A stretch of 59,882 nucleotides of DNA from a virus. Under the pieces are notes generated by a model. It searched no databases, had not been told where the DNA came from, and worked only from the letters and a program-made list of their open reading frames with translations. Of the stretch, positions 24,547 to 33,820 are shown piece after piece. Position numbers and translations under genes: made by a program. Position 1 is the first letter of the stretch; every line of letters starts with the position of its first letter. Location: positions 1 to 59,882 of IMG/VR virus record IMGVR_UViG_3300044451_000166, one strand, 5' to 3'.

Positions 24547-25693
24547 AAGCAAACTCTCGTGAACTTACCCATCTATTATTGCTCAAAATTGACGTTGGCG
24601 GATCCCGATAAATAGAACCAGGGGGCGTTCGTAAACCTTGATCGTTTGTCGCATCCGTTTTTAAGTTTAACGTTGTGACAAAATGCGCGTTATTTACTAG
24701 GTGTCTAACTTCTGAAACAATCCAGTAACCATCAAATTTTGAGTCATATTTGTTTACAAAAGCCAACCTTCCCGGAAGAGCTGTAGAGATTCCAATTACA
24801 GACACTTTCGCGTTCATTGGAAAGTTAAATCGAGTGTACCGATTTACAAACTGTTTTAACCCGTCTTGAGACACAGCATTCATAGAAATTTCGTGCGTAA
24901 ATCTAGGAGTAAGTGTTTTGCCAAGTCCGCTGCTAGAACTGTTTGTTGACGTTACTTCTATCTCTTTTCTAAGAACATCAAACGATTTTAATGACCAATT
25001 TGCGTGGCTTCCATCTGGAGTTACGTCTCCAAACGTACCTTTAAATTCATAAATTGACCCAGGCTGTCTTTGCGCTGTCTCACCAATGCTGACTAATTGG
25101 GTTGGAGGCGTTGACCTAAAGTAAGAAGAAAAAGGATCATAAACATGAATGTGTGTGCCAGAAACCATTACGTAATAGCCAATTGATTCTGCGGTATCTG
25201 ACAGTAGTTCCCAATCACTTTTACCAGACTGTTCAACTACTTTAAATGTGTAATTGTTGTTTGGAACGGAATATGACAACTTATAACGCTTTGCTAGGGA
25301 GGAAACAAGTTTTGGCAAAGTTGTATCAATGTACACTGCGCTTTTTATTTGTTTCATGTCGTAACTTGCCCCAAAACACACTACGCGAGCGGCTTGGATA
25401 AGCGATTCATTAACAATTCCCATTCGAGCGTTGGCTTCAACATCAACATACGCAACATAACCAATAAACGTAACCATATTGCTTTCGTTGTTGCCCAAAG
25501 CGATTGAGACGGGCAAACCAATGTATTCAGTTACAGCAATACCCGGAAAACCCGAATAGGTAATAATGGCCATGTCATGTTTGTTTTCCGACATGATTAA
25601 TTCAACAGAAACGATACGGGTGTCAGGCACAGTGGCCCGATCAATAAACACATTTAAAAGCGGAGCGTCGTTATACGCGTTTCTAAAAATCAT
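24536..25693 (-). CDS. Tail hub protein (gpD/gp27-like)
   Basis: 385 residues with two beta-rich domains: the first includes ELIMSENKHDMAIITYSGF and WELLSDTAESIGYYVMVSG, the second SISLGKTLT-like loops and the end FDGYWIVSEVRHLVNNAHF. The SDWELLSxxAxxxGY block with the WxVxxVxH end identifies late-control D/gp27-type hub proteins. It forms the trimeric hub to which the tube attaches. ATGA-type overlap with the LysM gene. Confidence 0.85.
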   Translation of the reverse strand: MIFRNAYNDAPLLNVFIDRATVPDTRIVSVELIMSENKHDMAIITYSGFPGIAVTEYIGLPVSIALGNNESNMVTFIGYVAYVDVEANARMGIVNESLIQAARVVCFGASYDMKQIKSAVYIDTTLPKLVSSLAKRYKLSYSVPNNNYTFKVVEQSGKSDWELLSDTAESIGYYVMVSGTHIHVYDPFSSYFRSTPPTQLVSIGETAQRQPGSIYEFKGTFGDVTPDGSHANWSLKSFDVLRKEIEVTSTNSSSSGLGKTLTPRFTHEISMNAVSQDGLKQFVNRYTRFNFPMNAKVSVIGISTALPGRLAFVNKYDSKFDGYWIVSEVRHLVNNAHFVTTLNLKTDATNDQGLRTPPGSIYRDPPTSILSNNRWVSSREFAYVY

Positions 25694-25941
25694 TGTGGTA
25701 TTCGAATGACCGTGCCAGGAGTAAGGTCTAGGGGAAATTTAACTTGAGGGTTAATGTCTGCAATACGCCAATATTGTGCGCTGTCTCCGTATAACCGAGC
25801 TGCAATGTTTTCAAAAGTATCTCCAGGACCAACTGTATATGTTTGAACACCAACGGAGTAACCAGGTTTTCTTGTAGCCGTTAGCTTTCCGTCTACTGCT
25901 GAGTTTTCTCCGTACGTGTACCTAGACAATGTGTAAAGCAT
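25690..25941 (-). CDS. LysM-domain tail protein
   Basis: 83 residues from ATG 25941, preceded by GGAG at eight bases and overlapping the upstream stop as TGATG. The C-terminal half is a LysM domain: TYTVGPGDTFENIAARLYGD then YWRIADIN and PGTVIRIPQ. LysM modules bind peptidoglycan; in contractile tails such short proteins (gp53/gpX-like) fasten hub and baseplate. Full-length for this type. Confidence 0.88.
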   Translation of the reverse strand: MLYTLSRYTYGENSAVDGKLTATRKPGYSVGVQTYTVGPGDTFENIAARLYGDSAQYWRIADINPQVKFPLDLTPGTVIRIPQ

Positions 25942-27794
25942 CAAAGATTCTCCGGCCATCCGCTGTTTGAAATTGATAAGTTATTAAACAACTCATCTTT
26001 ATCAGCTCTTAAAGTCCAATTTCCTTTTAGTACTTGTCTAGACTTATAACCTGCTTCAAAACGTCTTGCTTGAATACGCATAGTTAGTTCGACTACAAAT
26101 TCTTCATTTTTGTAAGGAACAACTACTTGTCCTTGATGTCGTGGTCTAACAAATGTCCAACCCTCATTATCCGTAACCCATTTGTCCCTTATGAAACGCA
26201 AGTTAGCATGTCGAATTTCTCCATTACTTGTAATTAAAAATGGATCATCTTTAGTTCCCCACCCCTTTAGATACTCAATTTCAGAAGGAAATGGTTGATC
26301 GTAGTCAACTGGAGTAATTGTGCTTCCTGTTGGAGAATGTCGGTTTTTAGTTACTGTACGCGCTGTATCAGGATTATTTTGATCCGCTCCCTTGGCGTAT
26401 GTATGCCAATACACTTTTATAACTGCCTCATAAAAGAACGTAACTTCTCCACCCGCAGAATTTCCATCTCCTTCATATTGTTTTCTAAATGAAGCACCAG
26501 CTTCTGATTCAAAGAAATCCATTTTAAATTCAAAACGTTGCGTTGAATTAGTAAACACAATATCCTGCAAACTGTCTCGATCACCTTGATTAAACCAGCT
26601 TCCCATTGAAAAGCCCGCTTGATCAACTGCGCCCTTAAAAAACGAATCAACACCTTGTTGAGTTTGTGTGAGAACATTTTGGTTCTCTTCGATTGGACCA
26701 ACTGAATCAGCAACACTTGATGCTGGTGTTTGAGACACTGGAATGGTTGCTGTAAGCATTGTTTGTTTTTTATCAAAGCCAATGTACAACGCCTGCATGC
26801 TTACCTCAACGCTTGCCTGAGACGGAATGTAGTTTTTTGTAAACTTGTGAAAGTTGATGAGCGTTGAAGTAACAAAACCTTCAATAATCATCCATTTAGA
26901 AAACATGACTCTAACAGGAACTGGCGTAATAAACGCAGTATTTCCAAGATTTGGATTTAACGATTGTTCTGACCAGTTCCAAGTCGGTGTAGTCTCTGCT
27001 TCTGTCTTTTCTTTGTCCTGATCGTCGGCTGTACTTGGGTCAGGTGCAGGTGGGTTTGCCGCTCGGGCGATTAGTGTTTGTTTAACCATGTTCAACATTT
27101 CTTGATTAAACCCTTGACCAACGACGGCGTCTAAAACCATGATGTCAGCAAGAACCCCAAGACCACAAACCCAACTTGGATCATATTGGTTGTTGATAAA
27201 GTATTCGGGATCGGTGTTTAAGGTGTTAACAATAAATCCCACGTTCACACTTTTTAGCCCATTTCCAGACCTAAACTTTCGTGAAACCAATTCAGCTTCC
27301 CGATTAAACAGTAATTTAAAACTGTATGAGGCCTGCCCTGGGATTGGAACAGCCAATTGTGATGGTTCTTGATTGAAAAAGAATTGTGTTTCGTATGCAT
27401 TTGCATCCACTGACCGCACAATTGTGTCCGGTTGAAATTGAAAATTGCAGCGACGATTAAAGATTGTTGGGGGATTATCCATTTTTGCGTAAAATTCAGT
27501 TAAGCGTCGAATGTATCCACGTTTTGTTCTTATCCGCTGCGGACGCCTTACCTTTGAACCAAGGTCTATAAAAGTGTCTCCCGGATAAATAAACAACGGG
27601 TTATCTTGCTGGTTGTTTGGGGTGGCCAGAGGAGTTACATTAAAATTAAATCCTTGACTTTTAAGTTTCGCTTGTACAGCAGCAGTTTTTAATTGTGCTT
27701 CTCTTGCGTCCGCTGACCCACTTGTTGCGTTTTGAATAAGTTCGAGATTCTTTTTTTTCGCTGCTCTTTCAACCGCATCTGCTTGTTTTTCCAT
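25941..27794 (-). CDS. Baseplate adaptor protein, contractile-injection tube type
   Basis: 617 residues. Residues about 110-340 show the pattern of CIS-tube/Afp7-type proteins: FQFQPDTIVRSVDANAY, SYSFKLLFNRE, VRVMFSKWMIIEGFVTST and IPSQASVEVSMQALYIG. A Pro/Thr linker at about 255-275 and a beta-rich C-terminus with ELTMRIQARRF complete it. In injection systems this protein, together with LysM, joins tube and hub; here the LysM gene follows at once. Size is larger than typical, so extra domains are present. Confidence 0.65.
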   Translation of the reverse strand: MEKQADAVERAAKKKNLELIQNATSGSADAREAQLKTAAVQAKLKSQGFNFNVTPLATPNNQQDNPLFIYPGDTFIDLGSKVRRPQRIRTKRGYIRRLTEFYAKMDNPPTIFNRRCNFQFQPDTIVRSVDANAYETQFFFNQEPSQLAVPIPGQASYSFKLLFNREAELVSRKFRSGNGLKSVNVGFIVNTLNTDPEYFINNQYDPSWVCGLGVLADIMVLDAVVGQGFNQEMLNMVKQTLIARAANPPAPDPSTADDQDKEKTEAETTPTWNWSEQSLNPNLGNTAFITPVPVRVMFSKWMIIEGFVTSTLINFHKFTKNYIPSQASVEVSMQALYIGFDKKQTMLTATIPVSQTPASSVADSVGPIEENQNVLTQTQQGVDSFFKGAVDQAGFSMGSWFNQGDRDSLQDIVFTNSTQRFEFKMDFFESEAGASFRKQYEGDGNSAGGEVTFFYEAVIKVYWHTYAKGADQNNPDTARTVTKNRHSPTGSTITPVDYDQPFPSEIEYLKGWGTKDDPFLITSNGEIRHANLRFIRDKWVTDNEGWTFVRPRHQGQVVVPYKNEEFVVELTMRIQARRFEAGYKSRQVLKGNWTLRADKDELFNNLSISNSGWPENL

Positions 27795-30649
27795 TACGTT
27801 GTCCTCAACAATTCTCGCTTGATTTCTTGCTGCAAGATCCTAGAAATTTCTTGCGCCACTCGCTGAGCATCTTGTGTGTTGTTACCAGTAGATGTAACGT
27901 AGATGTTTGGAGCAATATTAACACTTGTTCCACCCTGGATGACAACGCCATTACCCTGTTTAGCGGGTGTGTTAATCGTTGAGTCTCCACCACCAAACCC
28001 AAGTGGCATAGTAATTGTTTTTTGTTCAGCTGGTGTGTCGACCACTGGGTCTCCACCACCAAACCCAAGCTCTTTAGTAATTGCTTGGGCCTTTGGCATA
28101 ATAGACTCGGTGTTGGCAAGCGGATTTCCATCAATGTTCCATGGTGAGTAGTTTCCACCGCCAAACAAAATTCGAGCTGCTTTAACGTTTGTTTCTGGGT
28201 CATACAGTTCTTCGTTTTTATCTATCTTAAAATAATTACGTCGCGCAGGACCCATTTTGCCCATCATGTTGATTTGGAACAATCCATATGACAAATCGTC
28301 CTTATCATCCGCCTTTACTCCCGGAATCCATCGAGATTCTCTCCATGAAATAGCAAGCATGTTGGTAATGTCTTTTCCTTTAAAACCACGTTTGTGCAAA
28401 AGCCTGGCAAGGTCATAGGGATCCATCGGCTGTTTAGACCCGGCAAGGTTTGAATAGTTAGTTTCCTCAGTTTTGCTTGAAGAGTTAGTTGCCCCAGTTC
28501 GGTTAGCAACTCCACGAACGGTTGCCGAGCCTCCACCACCATCCATTTTTGCCGCAGTTGCGGCAAACGGTTCCCCAACAATTGACGAAATACTCACTTG
28601 ACTAAAGGTTTCATAGCTGGAACCAAGGGATCCAGAATTCCCAATTACTTTGTCGCCAACAACGGCCCCGCTATGCGGCTTACCCCTAGCGTCAACTTCT
28701 ACGTTTGCAGAATCACGCCTTGTTCCAGCCGGTTGCCCCCAAGGCGAGCCCCGTTTTTCGTACTCGAAACGAGAGTCAGGGAGCTCTGCTGGTTGTACGT
28801 GCCATGGCTCATTATTAACATTAGCAAATGTCTTAAGACCAAACCTTTCTGCATTTTTGACCACCCAATCAAGATCGCCCACAAGGTCCGCCGCCAAACC
28901 AATTTCGTGCATAGAACGACCTGGGGGAGCGGCGGGTGGTCCTGAATGGTGTTTCCAACCTTTTCCATCCCAAGTTAAGTCGGCTTTTTCATTACCTCGC
29001 ACAGGTCGATAACGGTCATGAAACAGCTTTGTCTGTTCAGCTTCAGATCGATGACCAGTACCAAGGCCTACGTTGGGGTTAGCGGCGAACAGGCGCAACA
29101 AACGATCACGGAATTGAGAATTAAGTTTTGCAAAATGCCCAACGTTAGAAAGTTCACCCAGCGTTATTCGCTTAATTGGTTTGTTGTAGCCAATGGGAAT
29201 TTTTGTCGTCTGTGGGCTTCCGGTTTTAGCGGTAGGCACAGGGTCACCAGACATCAGTGTTGCGCCTGTTGCTATTGCCCCAGCTGAAATTGCTAGAGAC
29301 GCTCCTCCTGTAAAGGGTGTAAGGCCAGCACCAACCACAGCCCCACCAACCATTAAAGCACCACCAAGAATCTTGCGTCCAATGCTTCCTTTAGTAGATA
29401 CGCCAGTGCCAACAATTCCAGAAAGTTTGTCTTCAAAAGCTTCAAGTGCCCTGTTTACGCTCTGTATATTTTTTTCCATATCAGCAAAGTTGTCAGCTTG
29501 ACGTTTGTAAAATTGTTCGTCTCGATTCTCTTTTACACGAATGGTTTCCTCAGCTTGAGTAGCAAAGTTTTGCTCAATCCCCATTACCGAACGGTGTTTT
29601 GCGTCTGAAGGGTCGTACATTGTTTTGCTACCAGTTTTTTTCTGATAAGACTGGTTGGCTTCGGCATAATCAAGAACTAGGTCAATCATGTCTGGCGGAA
29701 CGCCGGATGCTTCAAGCATTGCTCTGGTATTTGACCCTTGTTGGCGGGCCCCAGCCAACCGATCAGCATTTGTAAGACCGGTTCTCTGAACAATTTGTTT
29801 AATAACGTTGTCCATTGAGTTTTGCTGACCACCAAAGCCGTACAAACCCGTGCCAAGCATCATGGTCATTCGGTTGTTAACAGCAGCACTTCCCAATGTT
29901 CCAGCCATCTGAGCCATTTGCTCGGTGCTGTATGAGTAGCCAGACAGAGCACGAAGACCAGCAATACCAGCATGGTTTAGTTGGGCATTAATACCTGTAG
30001 ATGCTTGCAAAGAAAGCAACGTATTTATGCCGTTGTAACCAAGTCGAGAACCGCGCATTGGGTCGCGCATATCCTCGATGTATTGCATGTTTGAGATGCC
30101 CTTGTTTTGCTGATAGTAAACCGCAAGCTTGTCAACCGACAAAGAACGCATGTAGTTGTTATCAATGCGGGAATCAAGGGCTTGAATTCCAAGATTTAAT
30201 GCTTGGAACGCAAACATAGCAGCACTAGCTCCACCACCACCACCACCAGGGGCAGCACCACCAGGGGCAGCACCACCAGGAGCACGCGTGTTACCAACAA
30301 ACACTTGTTGGACGTTGGTCACCGTCCCGCTTTGGTTTACCCCAGATCCAGGGGGGCCCATTGGTAGCGAAATACCAGCACCAGTGGGGTTCTGTGCCCC
30401 AGCACCACCACTCTGGGTTCTCTGAATTCCCTGCATCAGTTGCAGGGTCTTATTCAATTTTGTATTGATGTTGGGCAGCGTTTTATTTAAATACTCAAAA
30501 TCTTTTCTAATCTGATTAATTGACGCAGCAACTTTTTCAATAGCTTTAGTGTCAACATTAAACCTGGCGCGCAGATCACCCATCGCTCTGCCGCGACCAC
30601 CACCCTGCGAGGGATTTCCCGCAACGCTCGGTTCGTTAGTTGTTACCAT
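27794..30649 (-). CDS. Tape measure protein with M15 peptidase and lytic transglycosylase domains
   Basis: 951 residues. N-terminus basic with coiled coil (35-75), Pro/Gly repeats (APGGAAPGG, two 15-bp DNA units), helical body, hydrophobic stretch 425-465 (GGALMVGGAVVGAGL). Residues 500-620 are a VanY-like M15 metallopeptidase: TGHRSEAEQ, SMHEIGLAADLV (His581, Asp588) and PWHVQP (His617). Residues 745-840 are a lysozyme-like transglycosylase: ISWRESRW (Glu771), SYGLFQINMMG. It sets tail length and probably locally opens peptidoglycan at injection. It starts by TAATG overlap with the frameshift extension. Confidence 0.9.
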   Translation of the reverse strand: MVTTNEPSVAGNPSQGGGRGRAMGDLRARFNVDTKAIEKVAASINQIRKDFEYLNKTLPNINTKLNKTLQLMQGIQRTQSGGAGAQNPTGAGISLPMGPPGSGVNQSGTVTNVQQVFVGNTRAPGGAAPGGAAPGGGGGGASAAMFAFQALNLGIQALDSRIDNNYMRSLSVDKLAVYYQQNKGISNMQYIEDMRDPMRGSRLGYNGINTLLSLQASTGINAQLNHAGIAGLRALSGYSYSTEQMAQMAGTLGSAAVNNRMTMMLGTGLYGFGGQQNSMDNVIKQIVQRTGLTNADRLAGARQQGSNTRAMLEASGVPPDMIDLVLDYAEANQSYQKKTGSKTMYDPSDAKHRSVMGIEQNFATQAEETIRVKENRDEQFYKRQADNFADMEKNIQSVNRALEAFEDKLSGIVGTGVSTKGSIGRKILGGALMVGGAVVGAGLTPFTGGASLAISAGAIATGATLMSGDPVPTAKTGSPQTTKIPIGYNKPIKRITLGELSNVGHFAKLNSQFRDRLLRLFAANPNVGLGTGHRSEAEQTKLFHDRYRPVRGNEKADLTWDGKGWKHHSGPPAAPPGRSMHEIGLAADLVGDLDWVVKNAERFGLKTFANVNNEPWHVQPAELPDSRFEYEKRGSPWGQPAGTRRDSANVEVDARGKPHSGAVVGDKVIGNSGSLGSSYETFSQVSISSIVGEPFAATAAKMDGGGGSATVRGVANRTGATNSSSKTEETNYSNLAGSKQPMDPYDLARLLHKRGFKGKDITNMLAISWRESRWIPGVKADDKDDLSYGLFQINMMGKMGPARRNYFKIDKNEELYDPETNVKAARILFGGGNYSPWNIDGNPLANTESIMPKAQAITKELGFGGGDPVVDTPAEQKTITMPLGFGGGDSTINTPAKQGNGVVIQGGTSVNIAPNIYVTSTGNNTQDAQRVAQEISRILQQEIKRELLRTT

Positions 30650-30798
30650 TACTCCTGCCTATGCCAGCGACTCATGGCCGCCCAATAAATACGTTGACGC
30701 ACGGTCATCGTTTTAATATCTTTTAGCGAAAAGCCTTTGTAGACAGAAGCAATTGAATCGTAATCCCAATATGTACCTACTAGATTAGCTGAATAAAA
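30649..30798 (-). CDS. Frameshift extension of the tail assembly chaperone
   Basis: An open frame of 49 codons (FYSANLVGTYWDYDSIASVY ... WHRQE) with no proper start codon before codon 31, beginning inside the 3' end of the gp26-like gene in the +1 frame. Near the junction the zero frame reads TCC CTT TTA TTC AGC TAA; CTTT is the same shift site type as in RF2, and slipping of the CTT codon to TTT would yield the fused protein. Its stop overlaps the tape measure ATG (TAATG). Helical, with a composition like other chaperone C-terminal extensions. Confidence 0.6.
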   Translation of the reverse strand, partial: FYSANLVGTYWDYDSIASVYKGFSLKDIKTMTVRQRIYWAAMSRWHRQE

Positions 30799-31579
30799 GG
30801 GAGGCCCAATTCAACATGATTGGAAAGGGCTTTTCACAATGGGCGCAGTGGGCTTCCACCTCCTTGATTTCTGGCCCCGGTTGAGCTTCTACTAATTTAG
30901 AAATAATCAAAGCGCGGTCTTTCATACCAAGGCTCTTTGCCCACTTATTCACATCCTTAGGCTTTTTACCTTCTTCCCATTCCGCACATCGAGCAATCAA
31001 AATGGTGTTTTGTTCAGGAATGTTGTTTGCCTTTTTACTAACTACTTGACTATCCGCACCATTGACCAAACGAAAACGCTGGGTGGTTCCGTTACGCAAT
31101 TTAATTTCAATGGGCTCCTGGGGATTTCCCTTAGGTTTTTTAATTGGAAACTCCGACATTTCAATAAGAACGTCGTTTGACTTTCCACACTGAGGACAAT
31201 TGATTTGGTACTCACGGTTTTCGCCATAGGTTGCACGAACCGTGGTCAAAAACAAAGTGTCACGATCACCAATGATCAGAGCGTCAATAACTTCCGGATG
31301 TTTTTCAATTTGGATGTTTCCAATACAATAAACGCTTCTCTTTAAAAGAGCCGCCATGTACTGCGCATACAACAAATCACCCTTGGCATCCAACGCCGCA
31401 AGGGCCTCCTCGTCTTCGCCAGTCAATTCCCTGACAGTTGCGGTAGTTTCCCACTCATTAGTTTCAGTATTTAGTACACCACGAAACAACTCAACGGTTG
31501 TATTTGGTGTTAATTCAATTTTGGGGACTGGATCTGCAATAGCAGCCTGAACCGCAAGGGCTTCTGATTGTGTTGCCAT
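30785..31579 (-). CDS. gp26-like baseplate/tail assembly chaperone
   Basis: 264 residues in the unshifted form. N-terminus VQAAIADPVPKIELTPNTTV, helical centre (YAQYMAALLKRSVYCIGNI), and two CxxC pairs: NCPQCGKSND and HCAHCEKPF. The layout with a central zinc pair resembles the T4 gp26-type baseplate hub chaperone family. It occupies the position before the tape measure where tail chaperones with frameshifted products are found. AGGAG precedes the ATG. Family call from memory. Confidence 0.7.
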   Translation of the reverse strand: MATQSEALAVQAAIADPVPKIELTPNTTVELFRGVLNTETNEWETTATVRELTGEDEEALAALDAKGDLLYAQYMAALLKRSVYCIGNIQIEKHPEVIDALIIGDRDTLFLTTVRATYGENREYQINCPQCGKSNDVLIEMSEFPIKKPKGNPQEPIEIKLRNGTTQRFRLVNGADSQVVSKKANNIPEQNTILIARCAEWEEGKKPKDVNKWAKSLGMKDRALIISKLVEAQPGPEIKEVEAHCAHCEKPFPIMLNWASLLFS

Positions 31580-31599
31580 ATTATGCTCCTAAGTTGTAA

Positions 31600-32226
31600 T
31601 CAGTTTGCTTCTGCCAGACTATTAATTTCCCCTGCGTTCCACGCCACGAAAAAACCTTCGTGGTGAATGTTTAACTGTTGAATCATAATGCCGTTGTCAC
31701 CAGCATTCAAGTCGCTCAAACCGTAAGCACCGGGCCAGCAGTTAAACAGTTTGAATGCCAATTTGATGTTACCAGGCTTGAGATCAGCTGAAGGATCACT
31801 GCTATCCCAAGCATAACGAGCATCCCCAGCGGTGTAGGGGTGGTCAAAGACTTTAACCAGAACGTTGCAACGGTAATTGGTTGAATCACCTTGGGCGCCA
31901 CCAGGAAAACCACCAGTGCCACCGTTGATCCACGAATGAATGAACTTTTGCCACTTCCACAACTGGTCCTGAGTAGCAAACGCTCCACGAGCAAACGAAA
32001 CTGCTGGGAAGTCTGACTGACCAACCATCTTGTGCGGATGAGTGTTCATACCACCCTCACGATAGGCAATTAGCTCGTTTTGAACTGACAGACCGCCCAT
32101 CTGGGCAAAACCAAGATCGCCAATGCCAGTCAGCAAGTTTCCAAGAACGCCGGTACCGTCAATGGCTTCAAAACGAATCGTAAACTTAAAGTTACGAAGC
32201 GGGTCTGTACGTTGTACTTTAGGCAT
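31600..32226 (-). CDS. Tail tube protein (gp19-like)
   Basis: 208 residues from ATG 32226, with AGGAG five bases upstream (a longer in-frame start lies inside the sheath gene). DPLRNFKFTIRFEAIDGTGV, then FAQMGGLSVQNELIAYREGG and PGNIKLAFKLFNCWPGAYGL. The N-x-F-x-V/F-x-beta pattern, 'GLS...YREGG' and the C-terminal Ala/Gly-rich end mark T4 gp19/Afp-type tube proteins. It stacks as hexamers inside the sheath. It follows the sheath gene as usual. Confidence 0.9.
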   Translation of the reverse strand: MPKVQRTDPLRNFKFTIRFEAIDGTGVLGNLLTGIGDLGFAQMGGLSVQNELIAYREGGMNTHPHKMVGQSDFPAVSFARGAFATQDQLWKWQKFIHSWINGGTGGFPGGAQGDSTNYRCNVLVKVFDHPYTAGDARYAWDSSDPSADLKPGNIKLAFKLFNCWPGAYGLSDLNAGDNGIMIQQLNIHHEGFFVAWNAGEINSLAEAN

Positions 32227-32234
32227 GATATCTC

Positions 32235-33782
32235 CTAGATATTGGTAGTGGCCGTTGATCCACCAGCCCATTGGCTGACGGTAATGACAATGAATTCAGC
32301 AGGATTTTGCAATGCAACACCCACTTCAATATTAACTTGACCGTCTTCTACCGTGGTTGGCGTGTTGTTTGTCGAGTTACAGACGACGTAGAAAGCTTCT
32401 GACGTAGTGTTGCCCTTAAGACCACCGGTTCCCCAGAAAGCCGTAAGAAGTGCTGACACACGGATGGTCAGACCCTCCCACAGACGCACATCGTTCGGCT
32501 CAAAAAGTGCATACGCGGTTGAGTCTTTCAACGTTTGCTTAAGGAAGTTTAACGAACGTCGAACCGTAATAAATTTGTCCGCAGTGTTGCGAGCCAAGGT
32601 TCGAGCACCATTGATGACGACACCAACGCCGGGGACAATCGTGAACAAGTTGAGTTGCTGGTTCTTGTACAAAGATCCCTGCTCAGTCTCAGTCAGCGTT
32701 GCCACCAAACCATAAACATTTCGGATGTCAAGACTGTAGCCAGCTGGTGCTTTTGACACACCACGTGCAATTTCGGAACGAACAAAAGCACCAGCCACAG
32801 CCCCACCAGGAAAAGTAGTGCGAATGGAAGCAGCACCAGTCTTAGTTGGATCAAACATCTTTAATGCCGGACCATAAACCGCACCGTAGCTTGACTGGGC
32901 GTATGTTGAAACAACAGACTCCAATGCCGATTTACTAGTGGCGGTCTTTGATGTGTCAATAATTAAGAATGAGTTACCCCGCTCTTGCATTTTTGCCAAA
33001 CCATCATTGACGATGGTTGACGAGGTTTGACCAACCAGATTAAACAAAAGGGTTTGGGTAACGACATCGTAACTATCAAGAGCGGAGGCCCATTCTGTTG
33101 AATCCACAGCGCCGCTGCCCTCCGACCCGTTGGCAAAGTTTCCAGTAGTCACATAGTCGTTAGCACCAAGTCCGGCAATGGTAAGAGCTGCGCTTGAGCT
33201 AACGGTTGCCACGCTGGCAGTCTTAATGTACGACGAGTACAGATCAAGGACAGAGCCAAGGTAACGGGAATTAGATGGGTCAATTGACAACCCAGACCAA
33301 TTTTCAACTTCGGTCCCATCAAGTTTTACTGTAACAGCAAACAAAGAGTTGTTAGTAAATTTAGGAGTGGTTGTTGGGGTTTGAAGAGTTGTTTCGTCAA
33401 AAGTATAATCAACCGTCAAACTGTTGCCCCAACCTCCGGGAGATTTTGAAACCAATGTCCAAAGATTTGCCGCAGCGCCAACTTCTGGAGTTCCCTGCAA
33501 AGTAGAGGTTGCGGTAACTGCAGTCGAGTCAGCAACGCGGGTCACGTACGCGGTTTGACCACCATTTGCAAAATAGTGGTAAACAGCATAGCCAAGATCG
33601 TAGTCGTTGGTTAATTCACCAAATAATTGACGATACTGATTCCACGACGTAACAGCAGTTGGGGTAACTGGTCCACGCTCAGCCGTACCCAAAAATGCGG
33701 CGGCGGTTACACCACTGTTTGCGTTAATGTTGGTAATAAACGCCGATTCTTTGACGTATACTCCTGGACGCTCGTATGCCAT
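32235..33782 (-). CDS. Tail sheath protein
   Basis: 515 residues. YERPGVYVKESAFITNI at the start, AAFLGTAERGPVTPTAVTSW next, LTNDYDLGYAVYHYFANGG, and C-terminal ARNTADKFITVRRSLNFLKQ and WGTGGLKGNTTSEAFYVVCN. These are the standard sheath family blocks. It polymerises around the tube and contracts at infection. AGGAG lies before the ATG. Confidence 0.96.
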   Translation of the reverse strand: MAYERPGVYVKESAFITNINANSGVTAAAFLGTAERGPVTPTAVTSWNQYRQLFGELTNDYDLGYAVYHYFANGGQTAYVTRVADSTAVTATSTLQGTPEVGAAANLWTLVSKSPGGWGNSLTVDYTFDETTLQTPTTTPKFTNNSLFAVTVKLDGTEVENWSGLSIDPSNSRYLGSVLDLYSSYIKTASVATVSSSAALTIAGLGANDYVTTGNFANGSEGSGAVDSTEWASALDSYDVVTQTLLFNLVGQTSSTIVNDGLAKMQERGNSFLIIDTSKTATSKSALESVVSTYAQSSYGAVYGPALKMFDPTKTGAASIRTTFPGGAVAGAFVRSEIARGVSKAPAGYSLDIRNVYGLVATLTETEQGSLYKNQQLNLFTIVPGVGVVINGARTLARNTADKFITVRRSLNFLKQTLKDSTAYALFEPNDVRLWEGLTIRVSALLTAFWGTGGLKGNTTSEAFYVVCNSTNNTPTTVEDGQVNIEVGVALQNPAEFIVITVSQWAGGSTATTNI

Positions 33783-33820
33783 GATGACTCCTATTACGTA
33801 GTTTTAAAGTGGAAAGATCA

